Shown here piece by piece: positions 9,577 to 20,187 of a stretch of 64,000 nucleotides of DNA. The stretch comes from Halopseudomonas pertucinogena (GTDB lineage: Bacteria; Pseudomonadota; Gammaproteobacteria; Pseudomonadales; Pseudomonadaceae). The stretch spans positions 487,619-551,618 of the forward strand of contig NZ_BMNN01000002.1 in NCBI RefSeq assembly GCF_014646575.1. The letters are read 5' to 3'. Under the pieces are notes generated by a model, which searched no databases, had not been told where the DNA came from, and saw nothing but the letters and a program-made list of their open reading frames with translations. Positions within the stretch are counted from its first letter, which is position 1, and each line of letters starts with the position of its first letter. The translations under genes were made by a program, and so were the position numbers.

Positions 9577-10592
9577 TGGTCCCTCGCTTCCCTTATCAGG
9601 TCGGCCAACTGATGCACGACCATAGCGTACATCACGCTTCTGTTGTACCTGGTTATAACATGCAGGTTGTTCAGACCCAGCCAGTATTCCTTATGTTCCC
9701 CGGCGTCGAACTCGAAGGCCATCACCTGCAGATCATCGTCCAGTTCCTGCTGCGGTTTCCAGCCAAGCGCCTTCAGCTCGCCCACGCTGATCTTGGCCTC
9801 CAGCCCGCGATCCAGGGTGAACCCTTCGGCGTATCTGTCGCCGCTCACACTGGCCTGGACCGCAACGGTCTCGCCATGGCGCCAATTATGCTCGGCAAAA
9901 TAATTGGCGGCGCTGCCGATGGCATCGGCGGGGTTATCCCAGATATCGCGCAGACCGTCGCCATCGAAGTCCACAGCATAAGCCTGGTAGCTGCTGGGGA
10001 TGAACTGGGGGTAGCCCATGGCACCGGCGTAGGAGCCGGTCAGCTTCAGCGGGTCCACCTGCTGCTCTCGGGTCAGCACCAGAAACGACTTGAGCTGGCG
10101 GCGGAAGAAGTCGGCCCGTGGCGCGTAGTCGAAGCCGAGGGTGGTCAGCGCGTCGATTACCCGCCAGCTGCCCTTGTTGGCGCCATAGGCGGTCTCCACG
10201 CCGATGATCGCCAGAATCACCTCCGGCTCGACGCCGTAGACCTCCTCGGCCCTGTCAAGAATATCCGCATGCCGGTTCCAGAAGGTCACACCGTCGGCGA
10301 TGCGCTTGTCGGTGATGAAGATCTTGCGGTACTCGTGCCAGGGTCTTACGCGCTCAGCCGGCCGGGAAATGGCCTGGATGATGGCGTCCTTGTGCTCGGC
10401 CTCGGCCAGCAGGTTGCGAACGTGCTGGGGGTCGAAGCCGTATTCCAGCCGCATCTCCTCGACGAAGGGTTCCACCGCCGGATGATCCGCAGTGTAGTTG
10501 CCGGTCGCCAGCACTGCGGAGCTGGCCATAAACGCCCCCGCAGCCAGGGCCCGGGCGAGCAAGCGAGTCGAAAACCGATGAATCATGTGCAT
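9573..10592 (-). CDS. mltB: Membrane-bound lytic murein transglycosylase B
   Basis: This 339-residue SLT_2-family enzyme has its catalytic Glu in IIGVETAYGANKG and the signature GAMGYPQFIPSSYQAYAV. The N-terminus is a Sec-type signal (LLARALAAGAFMASSAVLA) without a lipobox, so it resembles the soluble SltB1 type. Two ATG codons 6 bases apart (10592 and 10586) are both possible; AGGA favours the second slightly. It is the gene downstream of rodA, matching the Pseudomonas order rodA-sltB1-rlpA-dacC. Confidence 0.92.
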   Translation of the reverse strand: MHMIHRFSTRLLARALAAGAFMASSAVLATGNYTADHPAVEPFVEEMRLEYGFDPQHVRNLLAEAEHKDAIIQAISRPAERVRPWHEYRKIFITDKRIADGVTFWNRHADILDRAEEVYGVEPEVILAIIGVETAYGANKGSWRVIDALTTLGFDYAPRADFFRRQLKSFLVLTREQQVDPLKLTGSYAGAMGYPQFIPSSYQAYAVDFDGDGLRDIWDNPADAIGSAANYFAEHNWRHGETVAVQASVSGDRYAEGFTLDRGLEAKISVGELKALGWKPQQELDDDLQVMAFEFDAGEHKEYWLGLNNLHVITRYNRSVMYAMVVHQLADLIREARDQ

Positions 10593-10616
10593 TCCTGACC
10601 TTCCATTAATCCGATC

Positions 10617-11759
10617 TCATCCCTGGCTCATCCATTTGCGGTGCGTATGGACAGACATCAGGATGCCGAAACCCGCCAGCAGCGTGATCAGCGAGGTGCC
10701 GCCGTAGCTGATCAGTGGCAAGGGTACGCCGACCACGGGCAGCAGACCACTGACCATGCCGATATTAACGAATACGTAGACGAAAAAGGTCAGCGTGACG
10801 CTGCCGGCGAGCAGTTTACTGAATGCGTCCTGGGCATGGTGGGTGATGAACAACCCACGGGCGATCACCAGCAGATATACCAGCATCAGCAGGGAAACGC
10901 CTACCAGGCCGAACTCCTCGGCCAGGACCGCGATGATGAAGTCGGTATGTCCCTCCGGCAGGAAATCCAGGTGTGACTGGGTACCCTGCAGCCAACCCTT
11001 GCCGAAGACGCCGCCCGAGCCGATGGCCGCCTTGGACTGGATGATGTTCCAGCCGGCGCCCAGGGGGTCGCTCTCCGGGTTGAGCAGCGTCAGTACCCTC
11101 TGCTTCTGGTAGGCATGCATGACGAAGAACCACATCGCCACTGCGCCCGGCACCAGCAGCACCAGTGCGCCAAGGATATAACGCCAGCGCAGGCCGGCCA
11201 GCAGCAGGCCGAAGAAGCCGGAGGCGGCGATCAACAGGGTGGTCCCCAGGTCAGGCTGCTTGAGGATCAGCACCACCGGGACGAAGATGATCAGCAGGCA
11301 TATGCAGACATGCCTGAAGCGCGGAGGCATCTCCCGGCGGCCCAGGTACCAGGCGACACTCATGGGCATGACCAGCTTCATGATCTCCGAGGGCTGAAAG
11401 GTGATGACACCGGGGATACGCAGCCAGCGCTGAGCCCCCTTGGCCTCGGTCCCTACCACCAGCACCGCCATCAGCAGCAGTACCGAGAGGATGTAGGCTG
11501 GCGGCAGCCAGCGCTCCATGAGACGGGGCTGCAGCTGGGCAATGAACAGCATCACCGCCAGGCCGATCGCGTAGTGGGCCCCCTGCCGGTAGACCATGCC
11601 CATGTTCTTGCTGCTGGCCGAATACAGGACAAAGCCGGCGACGGTGGCGAGCACCAGGATCAGCAACAGCAACCAGGGATCGACATGCAGCCGCATCCAC
11701 AGGGGGTCACGCCGCAACCCACGGGGGTTGGGGGGTGATATACCGGACAACGGTTTCAT
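10617..11759 (-). CDS. rodA: Rod shape-determining peptidoglycan glycosyltransferase RodA
   Basis: This 380-residue SEDS-family membrane protein has about ten membrane segments. It polymerises lipid II for lateral wall growth together with PBP2. Characteristic SEDS motifs are visible, including QPDLGTT and the C-terminal GVPLPLISYGGTS. The start overlaps the mrdA stop by an ATGA, which fits a RodA-PBP2 pair made in equal amounts. Confidence 0.96.
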   Translation of the reverse strand: MKPLSGISPPNPRGLRRDPLWMRLHVDPWLLLLILVLATVAGFVLYSASSKNMGMVYRQGAHYAIGLAVMLFIAQLQPRLMERWLPPAYILSVLLLMAVLVVGTEAKGAQRWLRIPGVITFQPSEIMKLVMPMSVAWYLGRREMPPRFRHVCICLLIIFVPVVLILKQPDLGTTLLIAASGFFGLLLAGLRWRYILGALVLLVPGAVAMWFFVMHAYQKQRVLTLLNPESDPLGAGWNIIQSKAAIGSGGVFGKGWLQGTQSHLDFLPEGHTDFIIAVLAEEFGLVGVSLLMLVYLLVIARGLFITHHAQDAFSKLLAGSVTLTFFVYVFVNIGMVSGLLPVVGVPLPLISYGGTSLITLLAGFGILMSVHTHRKWMSQG

Positions 11760-13639
11760 GGTGCGGCATCCTCCTCGGCTGGGGCATCCTCTTCCGGCTC
11801 CGGATCGGGCTCGGGCAACAGCCAGGCGTCAAAGAGCGTGCGGGCCACCGGTGCGGCCACCCGACCTCCGGATTCGCCATTCTCCACCATCACTGCCACG
11901 GCAATCTTCGGGTCATCCGCCGGCGCAAAGCCGACGTACAGCGCATGGTCACGGTGCCGCTCCTGCAGGGCAGCGGAGTCGTAACGGGCTCCCTGGGCGA
12001 TGGCCACCACCTGCGCGGTCCCGGTCTTGCCTGCTATGCGATAGGGTGCGCCGAGCGCTGCCGCCCTGGATGTGCCGCGCTCACCATGCATCACTTCCTC
12101 CATGGTATCGATGATGAAATCCCAGTCGTCGGGGTTCTTCAGCTTCACGTCCGGCGGCGTGTCGGTCTCCTGCGGTGCTACACCGTCTGCATGGGCCAGC
12201 AGGCGCGGCCGCTTCCAGACGCCCCTGTTCGCTATCAGCGCGGTGGAGTGGGCCAGTTGCAGCGGGGTGGCCAGCATGTAGCCCTGACCGATGCCGGTGA
12301 TCAGCGTTTCGCCGGGGTACCAGGGCTGGCGGCGTGAGGCCCGCTTCCATTCACGGGACGGCATCAGTCCGGCAGACTCCTCGAACATGTCCAGCGAGAC
12401 CCGGCTGCCGAGGCCGAACTGGCTCATGAACTCGTGCATGCGGTCGATGCCCAGTTTATGCGCGAGGTCGTAGAAGTAGGTGTCATTGGAACGGGCCATG
12501 GCCAGCTTCATGTCCACCCAGCCATCGCCGTAGCGGTTCCAGTTGCGGTACTTGTGGCTGTTGTTCGGCAGCTGATAGAAGCCGGGGTCATATACCCGCG
12601 CCGTGCGGGTGGTGACGCCATACTCCAGCCCGGCCAGCGCGACGATCTGCTTGATGGTCGAACCGGGCGGATAGAGCCCGCGCAGCACACGGTTGAACAG
12701 CGGCTGGTCGATCGAATCCCGCAACGCGCCGTAATCCTTGTGGCTGATGCCGGTGACGAAGAGGTTGGGGTCGAATGAAGGCTGGCTGACATAGGCCAGC
12801 ACACCACCGGTCTGGGGCTCGATGGCCACTATCGCACCGCGTCTGGCACCCAGCGCTTCCTCGGCGACCGCCTGCAGGCGACTGTCCAGGTGCAGGGTCA
12901 GATCCTTGCCCGACTCCGGCTCGGTTCGCTTGAGCACCCGCAGCACGCGGCCGCGGGCATTGGTCTCGACCTCCTCATAGCCGACCTTGCCATGCAGCAG
13001 ATCTTCATAGAAGCGCTCGACCCCGGTCTTGCCGATATAGTGCGTACCGGCATAGGCGACCCGGTCGATGCGCTCCATCTCCCGCTCGTTGATCCGCCCG
13101 ACATAGCCGACGGCATGGGCAAAGTGCTCGGCCTGGGGATAATGACGGACGAAGCTGGCCTGCACCTCGATGCCCGGCAGGCGGAACTGGTTGACGGCGA
13201 TACGCGCGATCTGATCTTCGGTCAGGTTGAACATCACCGGCACCGCCTCGAAGGGTCGGCGACGCTGATCCAGGCGGCGTTTCAGCTGCTCGATATCCTC
13301 GTCGCCGAGCTCCAGCAGCTCCTTTACCAGTGCTACCGTGGCGTCGAGGTCCGGTACCCGTTCACGGGTGATGTTCAGACTGAAACTGGGGCGGTTTTCC
13401 GCCAGCACCACACCATTGCGGTCATAGATGCGCCCGCGCGATGGCGGTATCGGCTGCACGTGGACCCGGTTGTTTTCCGACAGCGTGGAATGATGCTCGT
13501 ACTGCACGACCTGCAGCCAGAACATGCGGGCCAGCAGACCACCGCTGAGCAGCAGGATGAAGAGGACCGCGAGAATGATCCGGCGCTGGACGATGCCGGC
13601 CTCATTCAGATGGTCCTTGATGCGGATCGGCTTGGCCAT
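11756..13639 (-). CDS. mrdA: Penicillin-binding protein 2 (peptidoglycan transpeptidase)
   Basis: This 627-residue class B PBP is the cross-linking partner of RodA in the elongasome. It has one N-terminal membrane segment (about residues 19-41), a PBP dimer/pedestal domain and a transpeptidase domain. The latter has the serine motif PPGSTIKQ, the second motif RSND and the third motif GKTGTAQV. A Glu/Asp/Pro/Ala-rich tail of about 20 residues ends the protein. rlmH ends 3 bases before its start. Confidence 0.96.
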   Translation of the reverse strand: MAKPIRIKDHLNEAGIVQRRIILAVLFILLLSGGLLARMFWLQVVQYEHHSTLSENNRVHVQPIPPSRGRIYDRNGVVLAENRPSFSLNITRERVPDLDATVALVKELLELGDEDIEQLKRRLDQRRRPFEAVPVMFNLTEDQIARIAVNQFRLPGIEVQASFVRHYPQAEHFAHAVGYVGRINEREMERIDRVAYAGTHYIGKTGVERFYEDLLHGKVGYEEVETNARGRVLRVLKRTEPESGKDLTLHLDSRLQAVAEEALGARRGAIVAIEPQTGGVLAYVSQPSFDPNLFVTGISHKDYGALRDSIDQPLFNRVLRGLYPPGSTIKQIVALAGLEYGVTTRTARVYDPGFYQLPNNSHKYRNWNRYGDGWVDMKLAMARSNDTYFYDLAHKLGIDRMHEFMSQFGLGSRVSLDMFEESAGLMPSREWKRASRRQPWYPGETLITGIGQGYMLATPLQLAHSTALIANRGVWKRPRLLAHADGVAPQETDTPPDVKLKNPDDWDFIIDTMEEVMHGERGTSRAAALGAPYRIAGKTGTAQVVAIAQGARYDSAALQERHRDHALYVGFAPADDPKIAVAVMVENGESGGRVAAPVARTLFDAWLLPEPDPEPEEDAPAEEDAAP

Positions 13640-13642
13640 GGA

Positions 13643-14110
13643 TCACTTGTGGTAGGGGTGGCGGGTCAGAATGGTCCAGGCGCGGTAGAGCTGTTCGGCC
13701 AGCAGGATGCGTACCAGAGGATGGGGCAGTGTCAAGGGTGACAGTGACCAGCGCTGATCACTGCGCGCCATGACCTCGGCGGGCAGTCCCTCAGGGCCGC
13801 CCACCATCAGGTTGACCGTACGGGCCTCCAGACGCCAGTTCTCCAGCTGCTCGGCCAGGGCTTCTGTCGACCAGGGCCTGCCCTCCACTTCCAGCGTCAC
13901 AATGCGGTCGCCCGGCTGGGTGGCCGCGAGCATCTGCTCGCCCTCGCGGCGCATCAACCTGGCGACGTCGGCATTCTTGCCGCGGGTGGCCAGCGGAATT
14001 TCCACCAGCTCCACCGGCAGATCGGCGGGCATGCGCTTGGCATACTCGGCGTAGCCCTGCTCAACCCAGCGCGGCATGCGGGATGCCACGCTGATCAGGC
14101 GAATGCGCAA
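13643..14110 (-). CDS. rlmH: 23S rRNA (pseudouridine1915-N3)-methyltransferase
   Basis: This 155-residue SPOUT-class enzyme methylates pseudouridine 1915 in helix 69 of 23S rRNA. The glycine-rich SAM loop [10 protein letters not shown] and the C-terminal [20 protein letters not shown] are diagnostic. It lies between rsfS and mrdA, the usual order in gammaproteobacteria. Confidence 0.96.
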   Translation of the reverse strand: MRIRLISVASRMPRWVEQGYAEYAKRMPADLPVELVEIPLATRGKNADVARLMRREGEQMLAATQPGDRIVTLEVEGRPWSTEALAEQLENWRLEARTVNLMVGGPEGLPAEVMARSDQRWSLSPLTLPHPLVRILLAEQLYRAWTILTRHPYHK

Positions 14111-14116
14111 AGCGGG

Positions 14117-14473
14117 TTACTCCGCAGTCGGCTGCTGCTCGCGGCGGGATTCGGCGCTCTGCCAGAGCTTCTCCAGATCGTAGAACTGGCGGGTCGCCGG
14201 CTGCATGATATGCACGACGATATCACCGAGGTCCACCAGCACCCACTCGCCGGATTCCTTGCCTTCGATACCCAGAGGCCGCAGACCGGCCTCCTTGACC
14301 TTCTCGATCACGTTGTCGGCCAGCGCCCCAACCTGACGGTTGGAGCCACCACTGGCAATGATCATGTAATCGGTCACGCCGGTCAGCTCGCGCACATCGA
14401 TACGTACCACGTCCTTGGCCTTGAGCTCGGCCAGCGCGTCTTCCACGGTCTTGATCAGATCATCAATCTGCAT
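14117..14473 (-). CDS. rsfS: Ribosomal silencing factor RsfS
   Basis: This 118-residue protein binds ribosomal protein L14 and blocks joining of the subunits, slowing translation in poor conditions. The Iojap/RsfS motifs [14 protein letters not shown] and [16 protein letters not shown] are clear. It lies 6 bases before rlmH and 15 bases after nadD. Confidence 0.96.
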   Translation of the reverse strand: MQIDDLIKTVEDALAELKAKDVVRIDVRELTGVTDYMIIASGGSNRQVGALADNVIEKVKEAGLRPLGIEGKESGEWVLVDLGDIVVHIMQPATRQFYDLEKLWQSAESRREQQPTAE

Positions 14474-14488
14474 AAGGCATTCATTTCC

Positions 14489-15129
14489 TCAGGTCAGGGG
14501 CCGGTACAGCCCCTGTGTTTCAATATAGCCAAGCACCGAATCGGGGAGCAGAAAGCGCGGCGAGCGCCCCTCCCCGATCAGCGAACGAATATGGGTGGCC
14601 GAGATGGCCAGCGGCGTCTGTGCCAGGCACAGGATCTCGCCATGGGTGGCATTCATTGCCGACGCATCGCCAACACTGCGCGCCGCCAGCAGGTCCTTCA
14701 GTACTTCCGGCAACTCCTGGTCATGCTCGGGGCGTTGCAGCACCACCAGGCTGGCCAGTTCCAGCAGGGAGGTCCAGCGATACCAGCCCGGCAGGCCACA
14801 GAAGGCATCCCAGCCGACGATCAGAAACAGGCTGGCTTCACAGCCCAGCTCGGCGCGCAGCGCTTCCAGCGTCTCCACCGTGTAGGATGGCCGCTCGCGC
14901 TTCAGCTCGCAGTCATCTACCAGCAACTGGTCGTCGAACTCGGTAGCCAGACAGACCATCTCCAGGCGCTGCTGGGCAGTCGCGCCGGGGCGGTCCCGGT
15001 GTGGCGGTGTGGCGTTGGGCACCAGCCGCAGCTCGTCGAGTTTCAGATATTCGCGTACCTCGACGGCACTGCGCAGGTGTCCGAAGTGAATCGGGTCAAA
15101 CGTACCGCCCAGGATACCGACGCGCAGGG

Positions 15130-15133
<4 letters not shown>
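14489..15133 (-). CDS. nadD: Nicotinate-nucleotide adenylyltransferase
   Basis: This 214-residue enzyme makes deamido-NAD from nicotinate mononucleotide and ATP. The nucleotidyltransferase signature [13 protein letters not shown] is at residues 9-21, and the second motif SATHIRS lies near the C-terminus. The start overlaps the proA stop (ATGA). Confidence 0.96.
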
Positions 15134-16395
<1,262 letters not shown>

Positions 16396-16484
16396 GAGAT
16401 TCACCAATCTGCTGCGACAACAAAGCACGCATTATACCGGCACCTCCAGAGGCTGGACAGGGCGAACCTGCTATCATCGCTCAT

Positions 16485-17201
16485 ATGTCTGCTACCAATC
16501 CTTTCAACCGTGAACCCAACCCGCTGCCGAGTGCGTTTTTCCAGCGCGACAGCCGGGAGCTGGCGACCTGCCTGCTCGGCAAGGTCATCCGTCATTTTCA
16601 TCAGGGCCTGTGGCTGTCGGCCCGCATCATCGAAACCGAGGCCTACCGGCGGGATGAGAAGGGCAGCCACGCCTCGCTGGGGTTGACCCATTCGCGGCGC
16701 GCGCTGTTCATGGAAGCCGGCACCCTGTACATGTACTACGCCCGCGGTGGCGATTCGCTGAATATCAGTGCCGCCGGCGAAGGGGACGGTGTGCTCATCA
16801 AGTCCGGCTACCCGGTGGTCGACGAGATCAGCGGTCCCGAGAGCCTGGAGCTGATGCGCCGGCTCAACCCCGCCGCCAGTGGCGAGCTGCGAGAGACCCG
16901 GCGCCTGTGCAACGGTCAGACGCTGCTCTGCCGTTCGCTGCACCTCAAGGTGCCCGAGTGGAACGCCCAGCAGCTCGACCCGGCACGCCTGATCATCGAT
17001 GATGACGGCTATCGCCCCGAACAGATCATCCAGACCACCCGCCTGGGCATCCCGCTGGGGCGGGACGAACACCTGCCCTACCGCTTCGTCGACCAGGCCT
17101 ATGCACCCTTCTGCACGCGCAACCCGCTGGGCCGCACCCGCCGGGAGGGGCATGATTACCATCTGTTCCATGCAGTACCGGACGCATGGAAGACCTGCTG
17201 A
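16485..17201 (+). CDS. 3-methyladenine DNA glycosylase (AAG/MPG family)
   Basis: This 238-residue base-excision repair enzyme removes alkylated purines. The family signature is seen in LLGKVI, IIETEAY, HASLG and the GDSLNIS stretch. It is the AAG-type fold, unrelated to E. coli Tag or AlkA. The Pseudomonas genomes I recall have such a gene upstream of proA in the opposite direction. The next gene begins inside its last 16 bases. Confidence 0.9.
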   Translation: MSATNPFNREPNPLPSAFFQRDSRELATCLLGKVIRHFHQGLWLSARIIETEAYRRDEKGSHASLGLTHSRRALFMEAGTLYMYYARGGDSLNISAAGEGDGVLIKSGYPVVDEISGPESLELMRRLNPAASGELRETRRLCNGQTLLCRSLHLKVPEWNAQQLDPARLIIDDDGYRPEQIIQTTRLGIPLGRDEHLPYRFVDQAYAPFCTRNPLGRTRREGHDYHLFHAVPDAWKTC

Positions 17202-18403
17202 CCGGCGAGCTGCTCGGCTGGCTGGGTAGCCACACGCGCTGGCTGGGGCTGGCGATATTCCTGATTGCCCTGGTGGAATCGCTGGCCATCGCCGGCCTGC
17301 TGGTGCCCGGCGTAGTGCTGCTGTTCGCCGCGTCGGCGCTTGCCGGCGGCGGCAACCTCGGCCTGATGGCAGCGCTGACCTGGGCCTTCGCCGGCGCGGT
17401 GTGTGGCGACCTCATCAGCTTTGCCATGGGCCGCTGGTTCCATCAGGACATCCGACGCCTGCGGCTGTTCGCACGCCATCCCCAGTGGCTGGACAGGGGC
17501 GAAAGCTTCTTTCGACAGTACGGCACCTACAGCATCGTGCTGGGCCGCTTCATCGGCCCCATCCGACCGATCATCCCGATGGTGGCCGGCATGTTCGACA
17601 TGCCCTTCTGGCGCTTCCTGCTGGTCAACATACTATCCGCCCTGGCCTGGGCGCCCCTGTACGTGCTGCCCGGATATGTTGCAGGCAACGCGACACGCTG
17701 GCCCGTGCCCGAGTCGTTCTGGAGTGAGGCGCTGGTGCTGCTCGGCGGTCTCGCCGGCTTCGCCTTTGCGCTGCTGCTGATACTGCGCGCGCAGAAGCGC
17801 TGGAGCAGTCTGGGTGCCGGTGCGCTGTGCCTCGCCGCCCTGCTCGGGCTGACACTTGCCCATCCCTGGCTGGATGTGGTCTACCCCACGCTGGATGGCT
17901 GGCTGGCAACCGCAGACCTGTCCCCACTGCCACCCCTTGGCCCGCTTGCCGGAGAGGCCTTTCTGCTGTTGAGCTATGTCCCGATCCTGGCGGCGCTCGC
18001 ACTGCTGCGCCGGGGCTGGGCACTGCTGCTCCTGCTCTCCAACAGCCTGCTGTGTCTGGCCATCGGGATGATGCCCGGTGCCGGCTCGACCCACCTGGCC
18101 CTGGTGCTCTGCCTGCTGATGGGCATCGTCATGCTGAGCAACCGCCAGCAATCGTTCTGGCTGCGCATGAGCTGGGGACTGTACGCCACCCCACTCTGCG
18201 CTCTGCCCGTCATCACCTGGTTGACGCTGCCGCTGTCACTGCCGGTGGTCCTGGCAAGCATCCTCCAGGCCGCCGGCGCCACACTGCTGGCATGCTGGCT
18301 GATCGAGCGGGCGGTACCGCTGCCGCCCCTGCCCCGCCCCTGGTCTCTGCTGCTGCCCGGCTGGCCGGTGATCGTCGGCGCACTGCTGCTCGCCGGCCTG
18401 TGA
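17186..18403 (+). CDS. DedA/VTT-domain membrane protein with PAP2-like C-terminal half lacking the catalytic motif
   Basis: This 405-residue polytopic protein begins with a DedA (VTT/SNARE-associated) domain at about residues 10-170, with ALVESLAIAGLLVPG, FARHPQ and GRFIGPIRPIIPMVAGM. DedA proteins recycle undecaprenyl phosphate and support envelope homeostasis. The C-terminal half (about 200-405) has five or six more membrane helices. Its shape resembles the PAP2 half of DedA-PAP2 fusions, but no PSGH or SR-H-D catalytic motif is visible; MPGAGSTHLAL sits where PSGH would be expected. It overlaps mpg by 16 bases. Confidence 0.78.
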   Translation: MEDLLTGELLGWLGSHTRWLGLAIFLIALVESLAIAGLLVPGVVLLFAASALAGGGNLGLMAALTWAFAGAVCGDLISFAMGRWFHQDIRRLRLFARHPQWLDRGESFFRQYGTYSIVLGRFIGPIRPIIPMVAGMFDMPFWRFLLVNILSALAWAPLYVLPGYVAGNATRWPVPESFWSEALVLLGGLAGFAFALLLILRAQKRWSSLGAGALCLAALLGLTLAHPWLDVVYPTLDGWLATADLSPLPPLGPLAGEAFLLLSYVPILAALALLRRGWALLLLLSNSLLCLAIGMMPGAGSTHLALVLCLLMGIVMLSNRQQSFWLRMSWGLYATPLCALPVITWLTLPLSLPVVLASILQAAGATLLACWLIERAVPLPPLPRPWSLLLPGWPVIVGALLLAGL

Positions 18404-18511
18404 TCGGGCCGTAACACCCGTAGACATGACCCACTCAGGTGATGGGTAAGCTGTTCTGCCTGTGCTTAACTCGGCAGACACCCGTTACTTCTCCGAACGA
18501 GTGGGGCTGCC

Positions 18512-19537
18512 ATGTCATTACAAGAACAAACACTGGCCCTGCAGGAGCAGTCGATTCACGTAATCGACTGCCGCTGGCTGCTGGCGCTCTATGCGGTCAT
18601 TCCGCTGTCGTTGCTGCTGGTGATCGCTGATGCCTGGTTGTTCGAGGGGCGCGCCGTCTACCAGCACATCCCGACCCAACCGGAGCACTGGCCGTTCTGG
18701 ACCGTGATCTTCGGTCTGCCTCACATCATCGCCAGCCTGATCACCATGGCCGACCGCGAATATCTGACCCATTACCGGCGCACGCTGCTGTGGCCACTGC
18801 TGGTATTCGCCGGCATCGCCACGGCCGGACATATCGGCCCGCAGCCGCTGAGCTACAGCCTGCTGTTCCTGTTTCTGGCGTTCTATACCATCTATCACGT
18901 GCTGGCCCAGCAGCTGGGCCTGACGCTGATGATGATGGCGACACCGCCAACCCGGACCTACCGACTCTGGAAGTGGCTGCTGATCATCGCCGGCTTCGCG
19001 ATCTACATGAACGTATATGGCGAACGTTACCTGGGAAACATCTGGCTCGGTAATGTCAGTCTGTATGACGCCCTCACCTACACTGCCGCCCTGCTGTCCG
19101 CCGCACTGATCGTGCTCGCCATCCGCCTGACGCCGACGTCCCGGCACCGTATCGGCGTCTGGTACCTGTGGGGGAATGTCGCGCTGATCCTGTCGACGCT
19201 GCTGATCCAGGAGATCGGGTATTCATTGTTCGTGATTCTGATTCCCCGTGTCATTCATGACCTCACCGCCTACACCGTCTACATCACCCACGACCGCAAC
19301 CGCAACAAGCACGAACCGGTCAACAGCGTCTATCGGTTGACCAGCTTCACGCGCCTGTCACCGGTCATTCTGCTGCCTCTGCTATCGATCGGCATCGCCT
19401 TCGTGCTGACGTCGCACAGCCGGTACGCGGTGGTCAGCATCCTGGTGCTCACGGTGAGCTTTCTGCATTACTACTTCGAGGGATTTATCTGGCGCGGCGC
19501 CAATCCACATCGGCGATATGTGGATTTCAGGCGTTGA
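18512..19537 (+). CDS. Multi-pass membrane protein of unknown function with buried histidines
   Basis: I do not recognise this 341-residue protein. It has about nine hydrophobic segments. Histidines sit in or next to membrane segments: H71 (GLPHII), H107, H129 (TIYHVL), H249 (VIHD), H260 (YITHD) and H319 (FLHYYFEGFIWR). This layout recalls membrane di-iron enzymes such as the Brp/Blh carotene-cleaving family, but I see no family-level match, so that is only a structural analogy. It is flanked by the DedA gene (108 bases upstream) and the MaoC gene on the same strand. Confidence 0.75.
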   Translation: MSLQEQTLALQEQSIHVIDCRWLLALYAVIPLSLLLVIADAWLFEGRAVYQHIPTQPEHWPFWTVIFGLPHIIASLITMADREYLTHYRRTLLWPLLVFAGIATAGHIGPQPLSYSLLFLFLAFYTIYHVLAQQLGLTLMMMATPPTRTYRLWKWLLIIAGFAIYMNVYGERYLGNIWLGNVSLYDALTYTAALLSAALIVLAIRLTPTSRHRIGVWYLWGNVALILSTLLIQEIGYSLFVILIPRVIHDLTAYTVYITHDRNRNKHEPVNSVYRLTSFTRLSPVILLPLLSIGIAFVLTSHSRYAVVSILVLTVSFLHYYFEGFIWRGANPHRRYVDFRR

Positions 19538-19672
19538 ATGACCCCACGCCGCGGTTGCGCCATTCAGCAAACCAATGAAGCGGCCGATCCATTGACCCGT
19601 CACAATCCTGTTGCAACCATGGCGACGACTTTCCCCTCGCGGGCCAACAACAAGATCACCATGGAGAGCGCC

Positions 19673-20128
19673 ATGACCACTGTTACCGTTTCCGACCTGC
19701 CTTCCTTCATCGGCAAGGACCTGGGCCATTCCGATTGGCTGTTGATCGATCAGGAGCGGGTCAACCAGTTCGCCGAATGCACAGGCGATCACCAGTTCAT
19801 TCACATCGATGAAGAAAAGGCGAAGCAGACGCCCTTCGGCGGCACCATCGCCCACGGATTCCTGTCGCTGTCGTTGATTCCGGCGCTGTCCGCCGGGCTG
19901 GCGATCCGTCCCGAAGGTCTGAAGATGGCGGTCAACTACGGTCTGGACAGCGTGCGTTTCATCCAGCCTGTGCGTGTCGGCTCGCGGGTACGCATGCAGC
20001 TGACCGTGGTGGATGTAACGGAGAAGAACCCGGGGCAGTGGCTGGTGAAATCCCGTGCCACGCTGGAAATCGAAGGTGTGGAGAAGCCGGCTTACATCGC
20101 CGAGACGCTGGCGCTGTACTTCGTCTGA
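19673..20128 (+). CDS. MaoC-family (R)-specific enoyl-CoA hydratase-like protein
   Basis: This 151-residue single hot-dog-fold protein has the MaoC/hydratase-2 motif. GDHQFIHID (catalytic Asp and His of the family) is followed by GGTIAHGFLSLSL. Such enzymes hydrate trans-2-enoyl-CoA to (R)-3-hydroxyacyl-CoA; the exact substrate is unknown. The ATG at 19673 is chosen for GGAGAG at 19663-19668. The frame is open upstream to 19538, but that part has no domain signal. The gene ends against ubiX with a palindromic terminator between. Confidence 0.85.
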   Translation: MTTVTVSDLPSFIGKDLGHSDWLLIDQERVNQFAECTGDHQFIHIDEEKAKQTPFGGTIAHGFLSLSLIPALSAGLAIRPEGLKMAVNYGLDSVRFIQPVRVGSRVRMQLTVVDVTEKNPGQWLVKSRATLEIEGVEKPAYIAETLALYFV

Positions 20129-20137
20129 CGCCTTGCA

Positions 20138-20163
20138 GGCGCTGCGGCCCGGGCCGCAGCGCC
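20138..20163. terminator. Palindromic hairpin between convergent MaoC gene and ubiX
   Basis: A perfect 26-base palindrome with half-site GGCGCTGCGGCCC lies midway between the two stop codons, followed on the plus strand by GTTT. It probably ends transcription from both sides. Confidence 0.7.
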
Positions 20164-20187
20164 GTTTCAGGTCAACCCGACCGTGAC

